From contig NZ_JAHRIB010000111.1 of assembly GCF_019090165.1 (NCBI RefSeq), forward strand, positions 1 through 64,000: DNA of 64,000 nt. The letters run 5' to 3'. Shown here piece after piece: positions 34,606 through 41,914 of this stretch. Below the pieces are notes generated by a model that saw only the letters and a program-made list of their open reading frames with translations, had not been told where the DNA came from and ran no database searches. Origin of the DNA: Streptomyces sp. BV286. GTDB taxonomy: Bacteria > Actinomycetota > Actinomycetes > Streptomycetales > Streptomycetaceae. Numbering within the stretch: the stretch's first letter is position 1; each line of letters begins with the position of its first letter. The position numbers and the translations under genes were made by a program.

Positions 34606-35384
34606 TACCGGCTCCCCGTCCCTCGGGCAGGCGCGGAGACCGTGCGCTGCTCGATCTTCTTGTCCGCCGCCTGCGCCGCGGTGAGGGCGACGACCCGCTG
34701 CACGAAGATCCCCGGCAGATGCACCGCGTCCGGATCGATCCCGCCCGGCTCCACCAGCTCCTCCACCTCGGCGATCGTCACCCGTCCGGCCATTGCGGCG
34801 AGGGGGTTGAAGTTCCGGGAGGACTTGTTGAAGACGAGGTTCCCGTGCCGGTCGCCCTTCGCGGCCCGTACCAGGGCGAAGTCGGTGCGGATGCCGTGCT
34901 CCAGCACGTACGGGGTGCCGTCGAACTCCCGGACCTCCTTCGGCGGCGAGGCCAGCGCGATGCCGCCGTCACCGTCGTAGCGCCAGGGCAGCCCGCCGTC
35001 GGCGACCTGTGTGCCCACCCCGGCGGGTGTGTAGAACGCGGGGATGCCGGCCCCGCCGGCCCGCAGCCGCTCGGCCAGGGTGCCCTGCGGGATCATCTCG
35101 ACCTCCAGCTCCCCGGCGAGGTACTGCCGCGCGAACTCCTTGTTCGCGCCGATGTACGAACCGGTGACGCGGGCGATGCGGCCCGCCGCCAGGAGGACCG
35201 CGAGGCCGGACTCCATGGCCCCGCAGTTGTTGGACACCACGCCCAGGCCCGAGACCCCGCGCTCGTACAACGCCTCGATCAGTACGTTCGGCACCCCGCT
35301 GAGGCCGAAACCGCCGACGGCGAGTGTCGCGCCGTCGGGAACATCGGCCACAGCCGCGGCGGCTGTGGCGACCACCTTGTCCAT
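34605..35384 (-). CDS. pcaI: 3-oxoadipate CoA-transferase subunit A
   Basis: A 259-residue alpha subunit, first gene of the pca operon. It has the CoA-binding glycine motif [14 protein letters not shown] and ITGS-like [15 protein letters not shown] 35384 ([15 protein letters not shown]) has GAGG upstream; the open frame to 35444 would cover the promoter. It is divergent from the MarR regulator, with two PcaV-like sites between them. Confidence 0.93.
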   Translation of the reverse strand: MDKVVATAAAAVADVPDGATLAVGGFGLSGVPNVLIEALYERGVSGLGVVSNNCGAMESGLAVLLAAGRIARVTGSYIGANKEFARQYLAGELEVEMIPQGTLAERLRAGGAGIPAFYTPAGVGTQVADGGLPWRYDGDGGIALASPPKEVREFDGTPYVLEHGIRTDFALVRAAKGDRHGNLVFNKSSRNFNPLAAMAGRVTIAEVEELVEPGGIDPDAVHLPGIFVQRVVALTAAQAADKKIEQRTVSAPARGTGSR

Positions 35385-35428
35385 CTGCGAAGCCTCATCT
35401 CTCCCGAACGTCCCGTGGCCCTGATTAG

Positions 35429-35440
35429 TCAGGGCACTGA
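35429..35440. promoter_or_regulatory. PcaV-type operator near pcaI
   Basis: TCAGGGCACTGA is a near-perfect palindrome (one mismatch to TCAGTGCACTGA). It overlaps a larger perfect repeat, GCCCTGATTAGTCAGGGC (35418-35435). It lies 45-56 bases upstream of the pcaI start, a good place to repress the pca promoter. Confidence 0.55.
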
Positions 35441-35557
35441 GCATTTCTTCGAGGTTTCGAACACGCTGCCATTCCGGCCGTGAACCGTCAAGACCTGGGA
35501 TGAAGGGCCTGGCCGGAGTCTCGACGCGGGGCGAGACAAGGCGTGCGACTGCCCGGT

Positions 35558-35578
35558 ATCGTTCAGTGCACCAACGAT
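35558..35578. promoter_or_regulatory. PcaV-type operator near pcaV
   Basis: ATCGTTCAGTGCACCAACGAT has 6-base perfect arms (ATCGTT/AACGAT) and contains TCAGTGCAC, shared with the site near pcaI. It ends 12 bases before the pcaV start codon and overlaps the leader, fitting autoregulation. Confidence 0.6.
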
Positions 35579-35590
35579 TTAGGAGCGCTC

Positions 35591-36064
35591 ATGGCCGCGG
35601 TGGATCTCTCCGCCCACCCCGGGCACCTGGCCCGGCGGCTGCAGCAGGCGCACTACCTGCTGTGGAACACGATGGTCTCCGAGGAGATCACCTCGCCCCA
35701 GTTCGCGGTCCTGAACGCCCTCGTCGCCGAACCAGGGCTCGATCAGCGCACGGTGGGGGAGCGGGTGGGTCTCGACCGGTCCACCATCGCCGAGGTCATC
35801 AGCCGGCTCGGCCGGCGCGGCCTCCTGGGCAAGGTCCGCGACCCCCAGGACGGCCGCCGCTTCATGCTGCGCCTCACGGACGAGGGTGTGCGCGTCCACC
35901 GCAAGCTGACGGTGCGGACGGCCCGGATGAACCAGGTCTTCCTGGCTCCGCTCTCCGGCGAGGAGCGGACCCTCTTCTTCGATCTGATCCAGCGGGTCTC
36001 GGACGCGGCGGAGGGGCTCCGCAATCCCGGCGGTCCGGGGGAGCCCCTCGTCACCCAGCGCTAG
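35591..36064 (+). CDS. pcaV: MarR-family repressor of the pca operon
   Basis: A 157-residue winged-helix protein (RTVGERVGLDRSTIAEVISR, wing DPQDGRRFMLRLT) divergent from pcaI, as in S. coelicolor where PcaV represses pcaIJFHGBL and is released by protocatechuate. With the start at ATG 35591 (after TTTAGGAG) residues Arg15 and His21 fall at positions I recall as ligand contacts in PcaV; Arg15 is the firmer memory. The longer start at 35543 would run over the operator. It should sense protocatechuate. Confidence 0.92.
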   Translation: MAAVDLSAHPGHLARRLQQAHYLLWNTMVSEEITSPQFAVLNALVAEPGLDQRTVGERVGLDRSTIAEVISRLGRRGLLGKVRDPQDGRRFMLRLTDEGVRVHRKLTVRTARMNQVFLAPLSGEERTLFFDLIQRVSDAAEGLRNPGGPGEPLVTQR

Positions 36065-36118
36065 CACTCCACCGGGGGCGCCCCGGGCACGGCCGGGGGA
36101 CGCCGTGCCCGGCGAGGT

Positions 36119-37117
36119 TCACGCCTTCGCGAACACCACCCACACCTGGCCCTTCGCGAAGTTCAACGGCGCGCCGTCGGCCGTCGTGAACTGCGTGCCC
36201 TCCGCGGCCGAGGGCCGCTTCCAGGCGGCGTCGAAGGCCTTGCCGTCGCGCAATACCTTCGCCGTGCCCGAGCCCACGGTCTCCGTGTAGGGCGTGTTGT
36301 TGCCGAGGTAGTCGTGGAACCGGGACTTGCGGACCTTCACGTACTGCACGACGACCGTGGAGGCCGCCACCCGCTTGCCGCCGGTCGTCACGGTCGGCGT
36401 CCCGTCCATCGACACCAGCCAGCTCCGCCGGTCCCCGGACCAGTCGAAGGTGAAGCGGGCCGCCGGGAAGCGGACCGTGCGCGTGCTCTCGGCCGTGCCT
36501 CCCGCGGGCGGCGCGCCGTACCGGAATCCCGTCGTCAGGGCGTCGGCCCCCGGAGCGGAGGCCAGCAGCCGCTGAGGGCGCAGATAGAGGTTGTGCGGCT
36601 GGGGCCGGTCGGTGCCGCGGTAGTACGCGGACGTCTTGTCCTCCGGCAGGGCGGTGCGCAGCGGCGCCCGGTCGATCAGCGGGAGCAGCTTCCCCTGGGC
36701 TCCCGAGAAGGCGAGCGTGGGTTCGTGGAACTGGCGCAGCAGCTCCAGGTCCGACTCGCGCGCGCTGCGCACCGGGCCGACCGCCTCCGGCAGCCGGGTC
36801 GCGTACACCGCCATCAGCCGGCTGAGACCGCCCTCCACCTGCTCGGCGTACACGACGTCCGCGGCGTCCAGGCCGGTCTGGGGCCGGGCCCCCGGCACGT
36901 TGTCGATCTTCACGACGAGCGGGGAAGCGGTCCTGGGCGCCGGGCTCGGCGGCGGGCTGGAGCCTTCCGCGGTGCTGTCCGAGCGCGGCGGCATCTTTCC
37001 GCGTCCGTCGTCGAGGGGGTCGCCGCGCGTGCAGCCCGACACCACCGCCCCCACCAGGAGCGTCGAAAGCAGTGTCGTCGTCATGGCGGCGCGTCTCGTA
37101 CGCCCCGTCCGTCTCAT
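36119..37117 (-). CDS. DUF3048 (YerB-like) lipoprotein
   Basis: A secreted lipoprotein of about 332 residues with lipobox VVSGC and a Ser/Pro-rich linker. The DUF3048 domains follow (VVKIDNVPGARPQTGLDAAD; AVGPVRSARESDLELLRQF; C-terminal LNFAKGQVWVVFAKA). The family is widespread in Gram-positives (YerB) with no established biochemical role. Start choice is open: GTG 37132, ATG 37117 or ATG 37084; 37117 gives a standard basic signal start. It is convergent with pcaV. Confidence 0.85.
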   Translation of the reverse strand: MRRTGRTRRAAMTTTLLSTLLVGAVVSGCTRGDPLDDGRGKMPPRSDSTAEGSSPPPSPAPRTASPLVVKIDNVPGARPQTGLDAADVVYAEQVEGGLSRLMAVYATRLPEAVGPVRSARESDLELLRQFHEPTLAFSGAQGKLLPLIDRAPLRTALPEDKTSAYYRGTDRPQPHNLYLRPQRLLASAPGADALTTGFRYGAPPAGGTAESTRTVRFPAARFTFDWSGDRRSWLVSMDGTPTVTTGGKRVAASTVVVQYVKVRKSRFHDYLGNNTPYTETVGSGTAKVLRDGKAFDAAWKRPSAAEGTQFTTADGAPLNFAKGQVWVVFAKA

Positions 37118-37432
37118 GCCCAGCGTGGCCACCGTGCCCCGTTTCGTCGTTTATCAGGTTATCGGTTCAATGAGGGATTACCCAATGAGCCAAGATCGAA
37201 GGCGCGCGCTGGTCCAAGCGGGTCACGGGTGCGGTCGGGCGGCTGTGGCGGGTCGGCCGGGCGGTGCGGCGGCACGACGATTTCGCCGTACGCGGGATCG
37301 GTACCCAACCGCCCTGCGCTGTAAGGGTGTTGAAGCTGGGTGCGGGCGTGGGCGGCCGGAGGCCTCCGATCCGGTTCGCCGCGGATGGCGTCCCGGGTGT
37401 GTTCGCCCGGAAGGCGCACGCCGGACGGGTGC
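37118..37432. other. Interval between ligase and DUF3048 genes
   Basis: A frame on the minus strand (37159-37419) ends GEIVVPPHRPADPPQPPDR...GSLGNPSLNR. It has mixed third-position GC and no recognisable family, ribosome site or conserved start. It could be a small proline-rich protein but is not called. No hairpin or operator stands out. Confidence 0.3.
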
Positions 37433-38503
37433 TCAGTCCCGCGGCCCCAGGATGTCCGCCAGGTCGTAGCCGACCGGCTCCTCCAGCTGGGCGTACGTGC
37501 AGCTCTCGGGCGTACGGTCGGGGCGCCAGCGGCGGAAACGCGCCGTGTGCCGGAAGCGCTCGCCGTTCTCCATGTGCTCGTACGCCACCTCGCACACCAG
37601 CTCCGGCCGCAGCGGTGTCCAGGAGAGATCCTTCTTGCCGGTCCACCTGCTGGGCGCGCCCGGCAGCCGCGCCGACTCGTGGGCCGCCTCGTCGGCCCAG
37701 GCCGCCCACGGGTGCCCCGCGGCCGACTCCATCCGCAGCGGCGCCAGCTCCGCGATCAGCTCCTCGCGCCGCTTCATCGTGAAGGCGGCACACACTCCCA
37801 CGTGCTGCAACGTCCCCCTGGCGTCGTGCAGGCCGAGCAGCAGCGAACCGACGACCGGTCCGCTCTTGTGGAGCCGGTAGCCCGCGACCACCACGTCCGC
37901 AGTGCGCTCGTGCTTGATCTTGAACATCAGGCGTTCGTCCTGCCGGTAGCGCAGGGTGAGGGGCTTCGCGACCACCCCGTCCAGCCCGGCGCCCTCGTAC
38001 TGCTCGAACCACCGCCGCGCCACCTCGATGTCCGTGGTCGCCGGCGCCACGTGAACGGGAGGCGTGCTGCCGGACAGCGCCGCCACCAGCAGCGCCCGCC
38101 GGTCCGTCAGGGGGACGTCCACCAGCGACTCGTCGGCCAGCGCGAGCAGGTCGAACGCGACGAACGACGCGGGGTTCCGCTCGGCGAGCGTCCGTACACG
38201 CGAGGCCGCCGGATGGATGCGCTCGGTGAGGGCGTCGAAGTCCAGCCTTCCACCGCGCGCGATCACGATCTCGCCGTCCAGCACACAGCGCTCCGGCAGC
38301 CGCTCCCGCAGCGCCTCCACCAGCTCGGGGAAGTACCTGACCAGCGACTTCGTGTTACGGCTGCCGATCTCGACGGCGTCGCCGTCACGGAAGACGACAG
38401 CCCGGAAGCCGTCCCACTTCGCCTCGTAGTGCATGCCCGGCGGAATCCTCGCCACGGACTTGGCGAGCATGGGCTTCACGGGCGGCATCACCGGCAGATC
38501 CAT
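37433..38503 (-). CDS. ATP-dependent DNA ligase (LigD ligase-domain type)
   Basis: A 356-residue ligase for end joining or gap repair. The adenylation motif is YEAKWDGFRAV (lysine near residue 29). Other nucleotidyltransferase motifs are CVLDGEIVI, FVAFDLLAL, GLDGVVAKP and LMFKIKHERTADVVV; an OB-fold follows (ELVCEVAYEHMENGERFRH). ATG 38503 has CGGAGC upstream. Its divergent neighbour encodes the matching polymerase domain. In many bacteria both are fused in LigD; here they are separate proteins, as is usual in Streptomyces. Confidence 0.92.
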   Translation of the reverse strand: MDLPVMPPVKPMLAKSVARIPPGMHYEAKWDGFRAVVFRDGDAVEIGSRNTKSLVRYFPELVEALRERLPERCVLDGEIVIARGGRLDFDALTERIHPAASRVRTLAERNPASFVAFDLLALADESLVDVPLTDRRALLVAALSGSTPPVHVAPATTDIEVARRWFEQYEGAGLDGVVAKPLTLRYRQDERLMFKIKHERTADVVVAGYRLHKSGPVVGSLLLGLHDARGTLQHVGVCAAFTMKRREELIAELAPLRMESAAGHPWAAWADEAAHESARLPGAPSRWTGKKDLSWTPLRPELVCEVAYEHMENGERFRHTARFRRWRPDRTPESCTYAQLEEPVGYDLADILGPRD

Positions 38504-38596
38504 GCTCCGATTCTGCGCGGACCCATCCGGATTCGCCCGGCATGGAAGCTGTGACCGGATATGCGGGGAATGTGCGATACGCCTACCGTGGCTCGC

Positions 38597-39625
38597 ATGG
38601 GAGACGCGGTGGAGCTGGAGGCGGCGGGCAGGACGGTACGGCTGTCCAGCCCGGACAAGGTCTTCTTCCCGGAGCGCGGCTTCACCAAGAGGGACCTCGC
38701 CGAGTACTACATCGCCGTCGGACCCGGCATCCTGCGCGCCCTGCGGAACCGACCCACGACCCTGGAGCGCTACCCCGACGGGATGGCCGGCGAGTCGTTC
38801 TTCCAGAAGCGGGCGCCGAAGAACATGCCCGACTGGATTCCCACCGCGCACATCTCCTTCCCGAGCGGCCGCAGCGCCGACGAGATGTGCCCCACCGAGG
38901 TCGCCGCCGTCGTGTGGGCCGCCCAGTACGGCACGCTGACCTTCCACCCCTGGCCGGTGCGCCGCGACGACGTCGACCGGCCCGACGAACTGCGCATCGA
39001 CCTCGACCCGCAGCCGGGCACCGACTACGCCGACGCGGTCCGCGCCGCCCACGAGCTGCGCGAGGTGCTCCACGAGTACGGGGACCTGCGCGGCTTCCCC
39101 AAGACCTCCGGCGGCCGCGGGCTGCACGTCTTCGTACCGATCGAGCCCCGCTGGACCTTCACCCAGGTCCGCCGGGCCGCCATCGCCGTCGGGCGTGAGC
39201 TGGAGCGCCGCATGCCGGACCAGGTCACGACGGCCTGGTGGAAGGAGGAGCGCGGCGAGAAGATCTTCGTCGACTACAACCAGACGGCCCGGGACCGCAC
39301 CATCGCCTCCGCGTACTCCGTACGCCCCCGCCCGCACGCGCCGGTGTCGGCGCCCCTCACCTGGGACGAGGTCGGCGAGGCCGTACCCAGGGACTTCGAC
39401 CTGGCCACCATGCCCGCGCGCTTCGCCGAACTCGGCGACGTGCACGCGGACATGGACGACCACGCCTACTCCCTCGAAGCCCTGCTCGAACTCGCCAGCC
39501 GTGACGAACACGACCACGGACTGGGCGATCTGCCGTACCCGCCCGAGTACCCGAAGATGCCGGGCGAGCCCAAGCGGGTACAGCCGAGCAGGGCCAAGAA
39601 GGAGAGCGGACCCGCACCTTCGTGA
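38597..39625 (+). CDS. ligD: LigD-type polymerase/primase domain protein
   Basis: A protein of about 342 residues of the archaeo-eukaryotic primase-like polymerase family used in non-homologous end joining. Motifs: SSPDKVFFPERGFTKRDLAE, the metal-binding LRIDLDPQPG, GFPKTSGGRGLHVFVPI and KIFVDYNQTARDRTIASAYS. ATG 38597 starts just before the conserved region; ATG 38561 is an alternative and neither has a good ribosome site. It lies 93 bases from the divergent ligase gene. No ku gene is in the window. Confidence 0.9.
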   Translation: MGDAVELEAAGRTVRLSSPDKVFFPERGFTKRDLAEYYIAVGPGILRALRNRPTTLERYPDGMAGESFFQKRAPKNMPDWIPTAHISFPSGRSADEMCPTEVAAVVWAAQYGTLTFHPWPVRRDDVDRPDELRIDLDPQPGTDYADAVRAAHELREVLHEYGDLRGFPKTSGGRGLHVFVPIEPRWTFTQVRRAAIAVGRELERRMPDQVTTAWWKEERGEKIFVDYNQTARDRTIASAYSVRPRPHAPVSAPLTWDEVGEAVPRDFDLATMPARFAELGDVHADMDDHAYSLEALLELASRDEHDHGLGDLPYPPEYPKMPGEPKRVQPSRAKKESGPAPS

Positions 39626-39679
39626 CAACCGCACCCTCGTGACGGCCGCGACCGCCTCACGGCCGCGGCCGGCCGAGGC

Positions 39680-41914
39680 CTACAACTCCTTGATCCGGAT
39701 GTCGCGGTACGAGACCACGTCCGTCGTGCCGTGCACCTGCAGTCCGAGATAGCCGGAGGCGAACCGCCGCCCGTCCGTGCCCGGGTCGTCCGAGCGCGGC
39801 GGGGTGAAGTCCTGACCGCCGGTGTTGTCGAACTCGTTGATCAGCACGCCGTTGCGGTAGACCGAGTAGTGCTGGTCCACCACACGGATCTCGTAGTCGT
39901 TCCAGGTGCCCTTCTGGGTGACTCCGGCACCTGCCAGACCCACCCGGTCGAAGCCGTACAGCGAACCGGTCTTGTACATGTCGCCGCTCGGGCTGTCGAA
40001 CACCTGCACCTCGTGCCCGTACTTGATGGCGACCCACTCGGGCCGTGACTCCTCGGGGTGGTTGTGGACCCCCGGGAACCGCACGAACACACCGGAGTTG
40101 GCGTTGCCCGTGCCCGGCGCGTCGTCACGCCACTGCAGCTTCAGCGAGAAGTCCCCGTACTTGCGCTCGGGGAACCACAGCATGCCGAGGCCGGCCTTCG
40201 AGGTGCCCGACGTGATGGTTCCGTCGGCGTTCAGGCCGAACGAACCGCCGCCCACCTGCTGCCACTTGTCGAAGGAGGCCTGCGTGCCGTCGAGGATCGT
40301 CCGGTAGCCCTCGGTCTGGCCGGGCTCACCGATGCCCGACTCCTTGGCCGCCTTGTTGATCAGCCTGTACTCGCGCTGGACGACGACACCGTCATCGAGG
40401 AGGGAGTCCAGGACCGTCTTCACGTGCTTGAGGAACAGCGCGTGGGACGTCCACTCCTTCTCGTCCTCGATCAACTCGTTGATACGGCAACGGCTGTTGG
40501 TGATCCGGTTCGGCACACCCGAGTCGACCGTGCCGACGATGACCGTCAACCGCTCGTCGTACTCGGCGCAGTTGGGTGCCGGCACACCGCCGCCCGGGGC
40601 GACCGTGAAGCTCACCGTCCGGGCGTCCGAGGTGTTGCCCGCCTTGTCGCGCGCCCGGTACGCCACGGTGTGCGCGCCCACGCGGTCGACCACCACCGGG
40701 GTGGTGTAGGCGAGGTACGGCCCGCCGTCGAGCGAGTACTCGATCGCGGCGACCCCCGAACCGTGCGCGTCGGTGGCGGTCACCGTCACCTTGGCGCTGT
40801 TGATGTACGCCCCGGCCGAGTTCTTCGTGCCCTCGACCGCGACACCGGTCACCGGGGGCGTCTTGTCCTCGGCGGGCGGTGCGACGACGGTGAACGAGAC
40901 GGACTTCTCGGCGGCCGCGTTGCCCGCCTTGTCCGTCGCCCGGAACCGCACCTTGTGCGCGCCCACCGCGTGGACCATCACGGGGGCCGTGTACGGCTGC
41001 CACGCGCCGGAGTCGCCGAGCGCGTACTCGATGGTGTTGACGCCCGAGCCGGTGTCGGAGGCCGTCACCGTGACCGTCGCCATGGAGAGGTACTCGCCCT
41101 GCGGGTTCTGCTCGCCGGTCACGGCGGCGGACGTATCGGGAGGCGTCTTGTCATCGGTCGGCGGTGGCACCACCGTGAACTGTTCGGTCTTCTCCGCGGC
41201 CATGTTGCCCGCCTTGTCGACCGCCCGGTAGCGGACCTTGTGGTCACCGACCTGATCGACCACCACAGGAGTGGTGTACGGCTGCCAGGCACCCGCGTCA
41301 CCGATCGCGTACTCGATCCGCTCCACGCCCGAACCGGCGTCCGTCGCGCTGAGCGTCAAGGCCGCCGAACCGACGTACGCGCCGTCGGCGTTCTGCGTGC
41401 CGTTCACGTCCGCCGCGGTCTCGGGCGCCGTCGTGTCCTCGCCGGTGCCCTCGGTCACCACGAGGATGCCCTGCATCTGGCCGTGCCCGGGGATGGTGCA
41501 GTAGTAGCGGTAGCGGCCCGGTGTGAGGGTCACCTCGGCCGTGTGCCTGCCGCCCTGGTCGTCGTTCGGGTTGGCCAGGATGTTGAGCGGCACGTCGTTC
41601 TGGTACTCCGGGTCGGACACGTCGAACGTCAACGTGTGCGGCATGCCCATGGTGTTGCCGGTCGCCTCGCTGTTCTCGAAGACGATCGTCGTCGGGCCCG
41701 CGACCGCCGTGGCGGGTGCGGTCACGTACTTGGTGATGTCGTCGCCGGCCGTCCACGTGAGTGTCTGCGCGGCCGCCGCCGTGTCGGCCGGAGCGCCGTC
41801 GCTCTGGCCGGACGCCGAGGTGGAGGAGAGCCCCAGCACCATCAGCAGCGACGCCAGCAGCGCCGTCCACAGCCGTCCAGTTCTTCGCCTTCGGATGGTC
41901 GTCACGCCTGTCAC
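39680..41914 (-). CDS. Secreted cupredoxin / OmpL47 repeat / DUF1080 fusion protein
   Basis: A 744-residue exported protein with an N-terminal signal (RLWTALLASLLMVLGLSSTS). Next comes a plastocyanin-like domain whose type-1 copper ligands appear as His in GMPHTLTFDV and the cluster YCTIPGHGQMQGIL. Three OmpL47-type Ig-like repeats follow, each with the IEYAxGDxGAWQPYT pattern and DKAGN. A C-terminal DUF1080/3-keto-disaccharide-hydrolase-like jellyroll follows (LKLQWRDDAPGTGNANSGVF, EVQVFDSPSGDMYKTGSLYG). GTG 41914 overlaps the upstream stop (GTGA), so it is coupled to the ThuA/sugar dehydrogenase gene. Electron transfer coupled to sugar oxidation is a possible role. Confidence 0.85.
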   Translation of the reverse strand: MTGVTTIRRRRTGRLWTALLASLLMVLGLSSTSASGQSDGAPADTAAAAQTLTWTAGDDITKYVTAPATAVAGPTTIVFENSEATGNTMGMPHTLTFDVSDPEYQNDVPLNILANPNDDQGGRHTAEVTLTPGRYRYYCTIPGHGQMQGILVVTEGTGEDTTAPETAADVNGTQNADGAYVGSAALTLSATDAGSGVERIEYAIGDAGAWQPYTTPVVVDQVGDHKVRYRAVDKAGNMAAEKTEQFTVVPPPTDDKTPPDTSAAVTGEQNPQGEYLSMATVTVTASDTGSGVNTIEYALGDSGAWQPYTAPVMVHAVGAHKVRFRATDKAGNAAAEKSVSFTVVAPPAEDKTPPVTGVAVEGTKNSAGAYINSAKVTVTATDAHGSGVAAIEYSLDGGPYLAYTTPVVVDRVGAHTVAYRARDKAGNTSDARTVSFTVAPGGGVPAPNCAEYDERLTVIVGTVDSGVPNRITNSRCRINELIEDEKEWTSHALFLKHVKTVLDSLLDDGVVVQREYRLINKAAKESGIGEPGQTEGYRTILDGTQASFDKWQQVGGGSFGLNADGTITSGTSKAGLGMLWFPERKYGDFSLKLQWRDDAPGTGNANSGVFVRFPGVHNHPEESRPEWVAIKYGHEVQVFDSPSGDMYKTGSLYGFDRVGLAGAGVTQKGTWNDYEIRVVDQHYSVYRNGVLINEFDNTGGQDFTPPRSDDPGTDGRRFASGYLGLQVHGTTDVVSYRDIRIKEL

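Noticed and set aside
37159..37419. 86-aa minus-strand frame upstream of DUF3048 gene
   Set aside because: Mixed third-position GC and no start signal; could be a small proline-rich protein but unsupported.
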